Assembly: GCA_040379385.1 (NCBI GenBank) | Contig: JBEILF010000006.1 | Span: forward strand, 1-39,887 | Reading direction: 5' to 3' | Origin: UKL13-2 sp040379385 | GTDB lineage: Bacteria; Pseudomonadota; Gammaproteobacteria; Burkholderiales; Usitatibacteraceae | DNA: 39,887 nt | In this document: one piece after another, positions 1 to 7,463 of the stretch | Numbering within the stretch: the first letter of the stretch is position 1 | How the letters are laid out: every line of letters starts with the position of its first letter | The notes under the pieces: generated by a model | Seen by the model: the letters and a program-made list of their open reading frames with translations, nothing else | Databases searched by the model: none | What the model was told of the DNA's origin: nothing | Position numbers and translations under genes: made by a program

Positions 1-101
1 ATCCCCGCAGCAGCTTGGCCACGATGCTGCAACACTGTCAGTCCGTCATAGAGCAATTGATAGACTGGGCTCTTGGAGACGATGCCGACGATGCCACACA
101 T
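1..101 (-). CDS. purF: Amidophosphoribosyltransferase, N-terminal fragment
   Basis: The reverse strand from 101 down to the window edge encodes the first 33 residues, beginning MCGIVGIV and reaching LQHRGQAAAG. In PurF, Cys2 becomes the N-terminal nucleophile of the Ntn-type glutaminase domain, and the HRGQ segment is a conserved part of that domain. The family catalyses the first committed step of purine synthesis, converting PRPP and glutamine to phosphoribosylamine in the cytoplasm. The gene starts 6 bases after the cvpA stop, in the cvpA-purF order common in proteobacteria, and is probably co-transcribed with it. The rest of the gene lies outside the window. Confidence 0.95.
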   Translation of the reverse strand, partial: MCGIVGIVSKSPVYQLLYDGLTVLQHRGQAAAG

Positions 102-107
102 GTTTAG

Positions 108-659
108 TTATCCCTGAATTGCAACGGTGTTGAGTTGGCCGAGTGCCGAGCGCTGCGGCACGGCGGTAGTACGGTATCGCACCTTAGCGGCGACTGAATC
201 GGGGAGCAGACCACGTGTATACAACGCAGCTATCTCCATCCACGGCGTCAAGGCGGCTTCCTTCCAGATTGCAGACTGCGGAATCTTGGTGAGTCCGACT
301 GCCAGTGTGATGGCCAGCAACACTAACAATCCACGTGCAAACCCAATCAAGGCTCCCACACTCCGGTCAAGTGTACTCATGCCTAATTTTCGCACGACCT
401 CCGAGAGCAAACTGGCTGTCAACGAGGCCGTTACGACAACACCAAGAAAGATTGTCACCCAAGCCAGCAGTGTCCGCCCTGTGGGCTCGCCCACCCAATC
501 GGCAAACAGCGGCGCTAAGTCCGCAGCAAACGCGTGGGCGCTGCCATACGCGAGAATCCATCCGGCAAGGTTAATGACCTCGCGAATGGCACCGCGCACC
601 ACACCGGCACCCACCGACAACAGCACCAGCACGATCACCCCGTAGTCAAGCGCATTCAT
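108..659 (-). CDS. cvpA: CvpA family inner-membrane protein
   Basis: This encodes 183 residues with about four hydrophobic segments (near residues 5-25, 30-50, 63-88 and 100-122). It has the typical start MNALDYGVIVLVLLSVGAG and the family's RGAIREVINLAGW region. CvpA was named for colicin V production; in several proteobacteria it affects envelope integrity and bile-salt tolerance, but its biochemical role is not settled. It lies two bases after the dedD stop and directly before purF, the classic cvpA-purF arrangement. Family assignment is firm; function is known only at the level of 'envelope protein'. Confidence 0.93.
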   Translation of the reverse strand: MNALDYGVIVLVLLSVGAGVVRGAIREVINLAGWILAYGSAHAFAADLAPLFADWVGEPTGRTLLAWVTIFLGVVVTASLTASLLSEVVRKLGMSTLDRSVGALIGFARGLLVLLAITLAVGLTKIPQSAIWKEAALTPWMEIAALYTRGLLPDSVAAKVRYRTTAVPQRSALGQLNTVAIQG

Positions 660-661
660 CT

Positions 662-1405
662 TCAGGGTAGCGGCACAACTCTGCCATCAACACCGGCCAA
701 CTTCACTTGTACCAACGCACCATCGGCTATCTCTTTGGTCGGAAACGGGCCCACACGAACGCGCGTGACCACTCCAGATTTGACCGGCAATTCATCGGTA
801 AAAACTGGCAGCTTAACTTCCTTCATGCGCGCAACCAACGCCTTGGCGTTGTCGGCATCTCTATAAGCGCCAAGCTGAATCACAAACCCGGTCGCCGCCG
901 CCGTCGTACTCGGCGCTTTGGCACTGTCTGGCGGCGGGACCGCAGCTACCGCAGGTGGCGGCGCGACTTGCTTAGCATCGGATTTTGCCGGTGCTGACTT
1001 TGCCGGAAGCGCCGCCACTACTTCGGGTTTGGGCTTGCCAGATTTGTCTGGCTCGGCAGCGGAGACTTTGGCGGCGGCCGCCCCAACTGCTGCGGTGACG
1101 GCTACCGGGCTACCTTTGACATCCACTTTTCCAATGGTGTCACCTACCCCTTTGGGCGATGCCTCTACCAATGAGGCCGCTGGCGCGGCAGGTGGTGGCA
1201 GCGGTGGGAGTCCTTCTTTAGGCGGGATCTGCACCTCAATTTCTTGACGGACAGCTTGCTTTTTCCGTGGTTCGGAGTCAAACATCATCGGCAACACCAC
1301 AATTGCCAGTAGGCCTATCGTCAGCGCGCCGATCAAGCGTCGTCGGCCTCGGCGTTTCAGTTCCAGTTCGGCTGCGCTAAGCTCAGGGGGATTGGCGGTA
1401 GGCAT
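662..1405 (-). CDS. dedD: SPOR-domain cell-division protein (DedD-like)
   Basis: With the chosen start (MPTANPPELSAAELEL) the product has 247 residues. It has a short basic cytoplasmic segment, one membrane helix (about residues 27-42, GALTIGLLAIVVLPMMF), a long Pro/Ala-rich periplasmic linker, and a C-terminal SPOR domain (about residues 172-247, from FVIQLGAYRDADNAKALVARM). SPOR domains bind denuded septal glycan strands, and DedD is a non-essential division protein that stimulates septal peptidoglycan synthesis. The open frame extends to 1465, but the extra N-terminal residues look unlike the family, so 1405 is preferred. Its place between folC and cvpA matches the usual cluster. Confidence 0.9.
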   Translation of the reverse strand: MPTANPPELSAAELELKRRGRRRLIGALTIGLLAIVVLPMMFDSEPRKKQAVRQEIEVQIPPKEGLPPLPPPAAPAASLVEASPKGVGDTIGKVDVKGSPVAVTAAVGAAAAKVSAAEPDKSGKPKPEVVAALPAKSAPAKSDAKQVAPPPAVAAVPPPDSAKAPSTTAAATGFVIQLGAYRDADNAKALVARMKEVKLPVFTDELPVKSGVVTRVRVGPFPTKEIADGALVQVKLAGVDGRVVPLP

Positions 1406-1473
1406 CGGATAATTTGCGGAATACGGCGGGCAACAAACGGCTACATGGGTGGTAAAAGTACACAACCATCGCG

Positions 1474-2775
1474 CTACTTAACCACTCTCAACAAGTCTGC
1501 CACGGTGTAGAAAGAGCCGAAGCCCAAGATTCTATCATTCTGGGTAGCCATGTCACGGGCAGCGCGGTATGCGCCCTCAATGCTGGAGTATCGTTCATAG
1601 CGACCGGCCAGCCCGGCTGCATCCAATACTGCGGCAAGCTCTTCGACTGAGGTGCCACGCTCTCCAGCTAACCCAGCGATATACCAACGGTCGATCCGAT
1701 CCTTGATGATATCGACCACCTGACGGATGTCCTTGTCTCTCAACATGCTGAACACGGCATAGGTGTTTTCATAGAACCCCATCATGCCCAGCGCGTCGTG
1801 CAAGGCGCGGGTGGCGTGCGGATTGTGGGCGACATCCAACACGACCGTAGGCCGCCCTGGCAATACTTGCATCCTGCCCGGCCAGTTGACCTCCAACAGC
1901 CCGCGCTTCACGTGGTTCTGTGAAACTGGAAAACCGCTTCCAGCAGTGCTGATGGCGGCCAATGCCGCGAGTGCGGCAGACGCATTGCGCAACTGATAGG
2001 TACCTCGCAACGCCGGGTATGGGAGTGATGCCCGACGTGTCGTCTCGCCGAAAATCGTCCCTTGCCATTGCCACTGTCCATCCAATTTCGAATACTGGTA
2101 ATCACGACCAAATCGAATCAAATCAGCTCCAACCGACGCCGCATAGTCACTGACGCTGAGCGGCATATCCGCATCAGCGTAGATCGCAGGCTTTCCGCTA
2201 CGGTATATGTGCGCCTTTTCCCAGCCAATTTTTTCCCGCGTATCGCCAAGGAATTGTTGATGGTCGAGATCAACCGAGGTCAGGATAGCCACATCGGCGT
2301 CAATTAGATTGACTGCGTCTAGCCGCCCACCCATACCCACTTCAAGAATTGCCATGTCGAGTTTTGCGTTGGCAAAACACCAGAGTGCCGACAGTGTGGC
2401 GTACTCGAAGTAAGTCAGCGGGATCACTTCACCGTCAAGCCGCGCCGTTTCGACGGCGGTGAACGAGGCGACCAATTTTGCGTCGCTCGCCTCGGCGCGT
2501 GCGATGCGGACGCGCTCGTTGTAACGCAACAAGTGAGGAGATGAATAAAATCCTACACGATAACCAGCGATATCCAGAATTGATTCAAGCAGCGCACAGG
2601 TCGAACCCTTGCCATTAGTTCCCCCGACAATGATATTGCGCGGAGCCTGTGGCGAACCCATGCGATGCCATACCTCACGCACCCGCTCGAGTCCCATGAC
2701 AATTGCTGCGGTGTGCTGGCGACCGATGTAATCGAGCCAAGCCTCAAGTGTGGTTGGCAGCTTAGCGGTCGTCAT
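1474..2775 (-). CDS. folC: Dihydrofolate synthase / folylpolyglutamate synthase
   Basis: This 433-residue Mur-ligase-fold enzyme has an early P-loop (GTNGKGSTCALLESIL) and the family's YFEYATLSALWCF and DVAHNPHA motifs. FolC adds glutamate to dihydropteroate and then to folates, an ATP-dependent cytoplasmic step of folate synthesis. A GTG lies 9 bases further upstream, but the ATG at 2775 has GGAG eight bases before it and is the better start. The gene sits between accD and dedD, the conserved order. A hairpin-type repeat (2833-2894) fills most of the 165-base gap to accD, so folC may not be tightly coupled to accD. Confidence 0.96.
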   Translation of the reverse strand: MTTAKLPTTLEAWLDYIGRQHTAAIVMGLERVREVWHRMGSPQAPRNIIVGGTNGKGSTCALLESILDIAGYRVGFYSSPHLLRYNERVRIARAEASDAKLVASFTAVETARLDGEVIPLTYFEYATLSALWCFANAKLDMAILEVGMGGRLDAVNLIDADVAILTSVDLDHQQFLGDTREKIGWEKAHIYRSGKPAIYADADMPLSVSDYAASVGADLIRFGRDYQYSKLDGQWQWQGTIFGETTRRASLPYPALRGTYQLRNASAALAALAAISTAGSGFPVSQNHVKRGLLEVNWPGRMQVLPGRPTVVLDVAHNPHATRALHDALGMMGFYENTYAVFSMLRDKDIRQVVDIIKDRIDRWYIAGLAGERGTSVEELAAVLDAAGLAGRYERYSSIEGAYRAARDMATQNDRILGFGSFYTVADLLRVVK

Positions 2776-2832
2776 GTCGCGCACTCCAGAAACAACTTAC
2801 CATCCGCATTTTCAATGGCGAAGCCCAATAAA

Positions 2833-2894
2833 GACCGGCATTTTGGGGCAAAAACTCGTCGAAACCGCCGTCAATAAAGGACTTTTCTCTATTG
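2833..2894 (-). repeat. Copy A of the intergenic hairpin repeat family
   Basis: This segment lies 3' of accD and 5' of folC. It shares ordered blocks with 16789-16850, 24454-24513 and 28974-29034: GGCATTTTG near one end, GGCAAAAA in the middle, then CCGTCAAT and AAAGGACTTT. It shares CCGTCAAT exactly with the copy at 16789 and AAAGGACTTT exactly with the copy at 28974. Its own stem is imperfect. A second short stem, GCGGC/GCCGC, lies at about 2914-2926, between it and the accD stop. The homology is by eye and the edges are approximate. Confidence 0.5.
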
Positions 2895-2940
2895 TTGTTC
2901 TGCGCGCGAGTGGCGGCACCGCCGCGAAACTCACAGACAA

Positions 2941-3828
2941 TCAAGTTAGCTCGATGATCTCGGGACAAGGGGCAGGCTCTCGCTGAAGTAGGGTGACCAA
3001 CGAGGCGAGTTTGTTACGCATCTGGCGGCGGTCAACGATCATGTCTATCGCACCCTTCTCCAACAAGAATTCGGCGCGCTGAAATCCATCAGGCAACGTC
3101 TCGCGCACGGTCTGCTCGATCACGCGCGGGCCCGCAAACCCGATCAGCGCCCCCGGCTCGGCGACCACCACATCGCCCAGCATGGCAAAACTGGCCGATA
3201 CACCGCCCATAGTTGGGTCGGTGAGTACCGAAATGAATGGCAGACGTGCCTGTGAGAGTTGGTGCAAACAGGCCGTTGTTTTGGCCATTTGCATTAGCGA
3301 CAACAACCCCTCCTGCATTCGTGCGCCACCGGTCGCCGTGAAACAAACGAACGGCAGTTTTTCGTCATAACAGGCTTCAACCGCACGCGCGAATCGTTCG
3401 CCAACTACCGAGCCCATCGAGCCACCCAGAAAGTTGAACTCAAAACTTGCTGCAATCATGCCAACACCCAACACCGTGCCTTGCATGACAACCAGCGCGT
3501 CGGTCTCGCCTGTGGCCGCTTCTGCTGCGGTGAGTCGATCACTGTACTTCTTGCTATCTTTAAACTTCAGGCTGTCTACCGGCAGGACTTCCGAGCCCAG
3601 TTCTGCGCGGCCGTCTGGGTCAAAAAAAACATCCAGTCGGGTGCGCGCCGATATACGATTGTGGTGCCCACACTTCGGACACACGTGCATATTGTTTTCC
3701 AAATCCGTGAAGTAAAGCGTCGCCTGGCATGAAGGGCACTTGCTCCACAATCCCTCGGGCACCGCTTTGCGAGCCGGGGCATTATTTGACTTTATCTTCG
3801 GTGGAAGTAGTTTTCGGAACCATGACAT
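2941..3828 (-). CDS. accD: Acetyl-CoA carboxylase carboxyltransferase subunit beta
   Basis: This encodes 295 residues starting MSWFRKLLPPKIK, the normal AccD size. An N-terminal four-cysteine zinc ribbon (CPSC at about residues 31-34, CPKC at about 52-55) is followed by the crotonase-fold carboxyltransferase domain, with the GGARMQEG and PTMGGVSASFA motifs. With AccA it transfers the carboxyl group from biotin to acetyl-CoA, giving malonyl-CoA for fatty acid synthesis. A strong GGAGG ribosome site lies seven bases before the ATG, 33 bases after trpA. accD next to trp genes and folC is the common betaproteobacterial arrangement. Confidence 0.97.
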   Translation of the reverse strand: MSWFRKLLPPKIKSNNAPARKAVPEGLWSKCPSCQATLYFTDLENNMHVCPKCGHHNRISARTRLDVFFDPDGRAELGSEVLPVDSLKFKDSKKYSDRLTAAEAATGETDALVVMQGTVLGVGMIAASFEFNFLGGSMGSVVGERFARAVEACYDEKLPFVCFTATGGARMQEGLLSLMQMAKTTACLHQLSQARLPFISVLTDPTMGGVSASFAMLGDVVVAEPGALIGFAGPRVIEQTVRETLPDGFQRAEFLLEKGAIDMIVDRRQMRNKLASLVTLLQREPAPCPEIIELT

Positions 3829-3861
3829 CGTTGGGCCTCCGCCTGTGTAGTTATCGCGAGT

Positions 3862-4671
3862 TTACGCGTCCATGGCCGACCGGAAACTACCGACCAATTT
3901 GCCGACATTTGCGATTGTATTTTCAGGTGTCGAACTCTCGATTTCCTGGATGATTCGCGATCCGATGACCACGGCATCGGCAACCTCGCTGACCAAACGT
4001 GCAGTCGCACCATCACGGATGCCAAACCCGACGCCAACCGGAATGTTTACCTCTGCTTTGATCGCGGCGATCTTGCGCCCAACCTCTTGCGTGTCAATGT
4101 TTCCGGCACCAGTCACGCCTTTTAGTGAGACGTAGTAGACGTAACCACGTGCCACCATCGCCACCAGCTTGATGCGTTCTGCTGAAGACGTCGGGCTAAG
4201 CAAATAAATTGTGTCAATCCCACGGCTATCCATGGCTGCCAGCAACGCTGCGCTCTCTTCCGGTGGATAGTCAACCACCAGCACACCATCAACACCGGCC
4301 ACGACGGCAGCGTCGGCGAACACGTCAAGTCCCATACGTTCAATCGGGTTTGCGTACCCCATCAAGACGACTGGCGTTGTTTGATTGGTAGTCCTGAATT
4401 GCGTGACACATGCCAGCACATCGTTAAGCCCCACAGCGTGTTTCAATGCCCGCTCGGAGGCGCGCTGAATAACCGGTCCGTCGGCCATCGGGTCAGAAAA
4501 CGGCACGCCCAATTCGATGACATCGACACCCGCTTTGACCAGCTCATGCATCAGCGGCAGCGTGGCGGCAAGCGCGGGGTCTCCTGCGGTGATAAACGCA
4601 ATGAGCGCTTTGCGATGTTCCGCTGCTAGGCGGGCAAACGCGGCCTTGATGCGTGAACCCGCACGTACCAT
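3862..4671 (-). CDS. trpA: Tryptophan synthase alpha chain
   Basis: The product is 269 residues from the ATG at 4671, which overlaps the trpB stop as TGATG, so translational coupling is likely. The frame is open further upstream to 4878, but that part lies inside trpB and does not resemble the family. The motif IELGVPFSDPMADGP carries the two catalytic acids equivalent to Glu49 and Asp60 of the E. coli enzyme. The GFGIRDG phosphate-binding loop is also present. TrpA releases indole from indole-glycerol phosphate and channels it to TrpB in the alpha2beta2 complex. Confidence 0.97.
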   Translation of the reverse strand: MVRAGSRIKAAFARLAAEHRKALIAFITAGDPALAATLPLMHELVKAGVDVIELGVPFSDPMADGPVIQRASERALKHAVGLNDVLACVTQFRTTNQTTPVVLMGYANPIERMGLDVFADAAVVAGVDGVLVVDYPPEESAALLAAMDSRGIDTIYLLSPTSSAERIKLVAMVARGYVYYVSLKGVTGAGNIDTQEVGRKIAAIKAEVNIPVGVGFGIRDGATARLVSEVADAVVIGSRIIQEIESSTPENTIANVGKLVGSFRSAMDA

Positions 4672-5921
4672 CAGCGCGACTCTGCTGCAGCTTGGCAAGA
4701 AGGCCGACAGAAGAACTGTAGCCCGCTGCGCTCGGCGACGGTGGCCATGTCTTTGTCCCCGCGACCGGAAAGATTCACCAGCAACACTTGATCTTTCGAC
4801 ATGGCCGGTGCCATCTTCATCGCTTGGGCAACCGCATGGCTGGATTCGAGTGCAGGAATGATGCCCTCGGTGCGGCACAGGCGGTGAAACGCGGCGAGCG
4901 CCTCATCATCGTTGACCGCGACATACTCTGCGCGTCCACTGTCCTTCAGCCATGCATGCTCGGGCCCAACACCTGGGTAATCTAGTCCCGCAGAGACTGA
5001 GTGGGTATCGACGATCTGCCCGTTTGCATCTTGCAACAAGTAGGTACGATTACCGTGCAACACGCCGGGCGCGCCTGCCGTCAGTGAGGCGGAGTGTTTG
5101 CCCGTCTCGACACCCTCACCACCCGCTTCGCAACCAATGAGGCGTACATTGCCGTGCGGAATGTAGTCGAAGAAAATTCCCATCGCATTTGAACCACCAC
5201 CCACACACGCAAGCACTGCGTCCGGCTGGCGACCAATCATCTCTGGCATCTGCACGACACACTCTTTGCCAACGACTGAATTGAAATCTCGAACCATCAT
5301 CGGGTACGGGTGTGGCCCGGCAACTGTGCCAATGATGTAGAACGTCGACTCAACATTGGTGACCCAGTCGCGCATTGCCTCGTTCAGCGCATCCTTCAAG
5401 GTGCGCGACCCGCTCTCAACCGGCATCACGGTGGCACCAAGCAACTTCATGCGGTAAACGTTTTGCGCTTGTCGGCGCACGTCGTCAATGCCCATGTAGA
5501 CCACACATTCAAGCCCGTAGCGCGCGGCGACGGTGGCGCTCGCCACGCCGTGCTGGCCGGCACCGGTCTCGGCGATCACCCGCAGCTTGCCCATACGGCG
5601 GGCCAGCAACGCCTGACCGATGGTGTTGTTAATCTTGTGCGCACCGGTATGGTTGAGGTCTTCGCGCTTCAGGTAGAGCTGTGCGCCACCCAGTTCGTCT
5701 GACAGCCGTTTGGCGTGATAAATCGGACTTGGACGACCGACATAGTGTTTGAGCTCGCGCTGAAACTCGGCAATGAACGCTGGGTCGGCCTGCGCCTTGG
5801 CGTATTCCAAATTTAGCTCAAGCAGCGCTGCCTGTAGTGTCTCAGCGACAAAAGTGCCGCCGTAAGGGCCAAAGTGACCGGTTGCATCGGGGAAACTGTA
5901 TGCCTCAAACCGCTTGTTCAA
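4671..5921 (-). CDS. trpB: Tryptophan synthase beta chain
   Basis: This is 416 residues of a PLP-dependent fold-type II enzyme. The KREDLNHTGAHKINN motif holds the PLP lysine and CVGGGSNAMG is the phosphate-binding loop. It condenses indole with serine to make tryptophan. The start is a TTG: GGAAG lies seven bases before it, the sequence MNKRFEAYSFPDATGHFGPYGG is typical of the family N-terminus, and there is no ATG that would keep this conserved region. The first 17 bases overlap the end of trpF. The C-terminus carries a short poorly conserved tail after the AERSGLQ region. Confidence 0.96.
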   Translation of the reverse strand: MNKRFEAYSFPDATGHFGPYGGTFVAETLQAALLELNLEYAKAQADPAFIAEFQRELKHYVGRPSPIYHAKRLSDELGGAQLYLKREDLNHTGAHKINNTIGQALLARRMGKLRVIAETGAGQHGVASATVAARYGLECVVYMGIDDVRRQAQNVYRMKLLGATVMPVESGSRTLKDALNEAMRDWVTNVESTFYIIGTVAGPHPYPMMVRDFNSVVGKECVVQMPEMIGRQPDAVLACVGGGSNAMGIFFDYIPHGNVRLIGCEAGGEGVETGKHSASLTAGAPGVLHGNRTYLLQDANGQIVDTHSVSAGLDYPGVGPEHAWLKDSGRAEYVAVNDDEALAAFHRLCRTEGIIPALESSHAVAQAMKMAPAMSKDQVLLVNLSGRGDKDMATVAERSGLQFFCRPSCQAAAESR

Positions 5922-6594
5922 GAGAATCTTCCTTTTTTACCGCATTAATGAAGTTTTGGATGAGCGCACGACTCTTCATCCCTCTAGGCTCTTCCACGCC
6001 ACTTGAGACATCAACCGCCCACGGTCGAACCAAGCGAATGGCGTCCGCAGCATTATCGGGTGTTAATCCGCCAGAAAGCACGATGGAATTGGCGAGTATG
6101 GACGGAATTAACTTCCAGTCAAACAACTCGCCGGTGCCGCCATACAGTTTTGTCTCAGCGTCTATGGTGGCATGGTTAGACCCCGCATCCGCATCGAGCA
6201 ACAACCTGTCCGCCCGACGAAATTGTTCATGCAATTCTAACAAATCAGTCGCTGCTGAAACCCGAATGGCTTTCCAATACGGGTGGCCAAATTGAGCACA
6301 AAACGCCGCCGACTCATCACCGTGAAATTGGAGAACTGTTGGGCTCACTTCGAGCAACACATCCCGGACTTGTGCAACGGTTGGGTTGACGAACAACGCG
6401 ACCGACACTGTGCCATGCGGTAGGGCGCGAACAATCTGCCGCGCCGATTCAATATCCACAGCACGCGGCGAAGGTGGGTAAAACACCAGCCCGACTGCAT
6501 CCGCACCTGCATCGATGGCAAACAGCGCTGTTTCAGCGTCGCGAATGCCGCAGATCTTGATGCGGGTTCCGCTGGACCGTCGGCTGACTCCCAT
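5905..6594 (-). CDS. trpF: Phosphoribosylanthranilate isomerase
   Basis: This encodes about 229 residues of the (beta/alpha)8 enzyme that isomerises phosphoribosylanthranilate in tryptophan synthesis. The N-terminal RIKICGIRD holds the catalytic Cys, RLLLDADAG the catalytic Asp, and LSGGLTPDNA the phosphate-binding region. Two adjacent ATGs (6597 and 6594) overlap the truA stop. The second has GGGGGA five bases before it and is preferred. Its 3' end overlaps the TTG start of trpB by 17 bases, so truA-trpF-trpB-trpA form one tightly packed unit. The other trp genes are not in this window. Confidence 0.95.
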   Translation of the reverse strand: MGVSRRSSGTRIKICGIRDAETALFAIDAGADAVGLVFYPPSPRAVDIESARQIVRALPHGTVSVALFVNPTVAQVRDVLLEVSPTVLQFHGDESAAFCAQFGHPYWKAIRVSAATDLLELHEQFRRADRLLLDADAGSNHATIDAETKLYGGTGELFDWKLIPSILANSIVLSGGLTPDNAADAIRLVRPWAVDVSSGVEEPRGMKSRALIQNFINAVKKEDSLEQAV

Positions 6595-7403
6595 CATATT
6601 CCCCCGGCAATGGTGCGCCCGGGAAACTTGGGCAGTTTCCAAGCTGCGTCATATTCAACATCCGTGAGGTAGAGGCCATCCGCTGCATACGTCGGCGCGC
6701 ACAGCGAACGGTCTTTCGCGGCCAATACGTGTGCAAGCCAAGCCGGTTCCCATTTGCCAGCACCCACATAGACCAAGCTGCCGACAATGTTTCTGACCAT
6801 ATGGTGCAAAAACGCACTGGCGCGGAAATCGAAAATCAGCATCGCGCCATGCCGACGCACCGCCGCCAAGTGCATCAGTTTGATGGGCGTCTTTGCTTGG
6901 CACTCCACCGAACGAAATGCCGAAAAGTCGTGTTCTCCAAGAAGGTATGCAGCGGCAGCTTGCATCGACGCAACGTCAAGCGGAGCATGGTACCAACCGA
7001 CGCTCGCATGCTCGATACCGGGCGCAACTGCGTCATTCAGGAGCAGGTATTGGTATGCCCGCGCTCTGGCTGAAAAGCGGGCGTGGAACCGGTCTTCATC
7101 AGACTGCCCTGGAAGTTCCGCAAATTTTGTCGCCCAAACGACTCGAATATCACCCGGCAAGTGGGCGTTTAGTCCACGGACCCAGGATTGCTCGGTGCGG
7201 TCGATGTCGGTATCCAAATGAACAACTTGCGCTCGCGCGTGTACTCCAGCGTCAGTGCGTCCGGCACAGACCACTCGGGTTGATACACCGAGAAAAAGGC
7301 TGATCGCTTTTTCCACATAGTCTTGCACGCCACAACCAGTCGGCTGAGATTGCCAGCCGCAATATGCGGTACCGCGATACTCAATACCCAACGCAACACG
7401 CAT
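6594..7403 (-). CDS. truA: tRNA pseudouridine(38-40) synthase
   Basis: This is 269 residues with the catalytic motif CAGRTDAGVHA, whose Asp is the nucleophile equivalent to Asp60 in E. coli TruA. The N-terminus MRVALGIEYRGTAYCGWQ is typical. TruA makes pseudouridine at positions 38-40 of the anticodon stem-loop of many tRNAs. It lies just downstream of fimV, with a predicted terminator stem ending 20 bases before its ATG, so it is the first gene of the truA-trpF-trpB-trpA run. It must rely on read-through or on a promoter inside the end of fimV. Its stop overlaps the trpF start. Confidence 0.96.
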   Translation of the reverse strand: MRVALGIEYRGTAYCGWQSQPTGCGVQDYVEKAISLFLGVSTRVVCAGRTDAGVHARAQVVHLDTDIDRTEQSWVRGLNAHLPGDIRVVWATKFAELPGQSDEDRFHARFSARARAYQYLLLNDAVAPGIEHASVGWYHAPLDVASMQAAAAYLLGEHDFSAFRSVECQAKTPIKLMHLAAVRRHGAMLIFDFRASAFLHHMVRNIVGSLVYVGAGKWEPAWLAHVLAAKDRSLCAPTYAADGLYLTDVEYDAAWKLPKFPGRTIAGGI

Positions 7404-7411
7404 GGCTTCTG

Positions 7412-7443
7412 CCTAAAAACAAAGGGCGCGGAGAACCGCGCCC
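7412..7443 (-). terminator. Rho-independent terminator after fimV
   Basis: On the minus strand an 8-bp GC-rich stem (GGGCGCGG/CCGCGCCC, loop TTCT) is followed by TTTGTTTTTAGG. It begins 21 bases after the fimV stop and its T tract ends 9 bases before the truA start. It has every feature of an intrinsic terminator. It separates the leucine/asd/fimV genes from the truA-trp-acc-fol genes, unless it is leaky or acts as an attenuator. Confidence 0.85.
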
Positions 7444-7463
7444 TGAAATACCATCGAAGAAGA

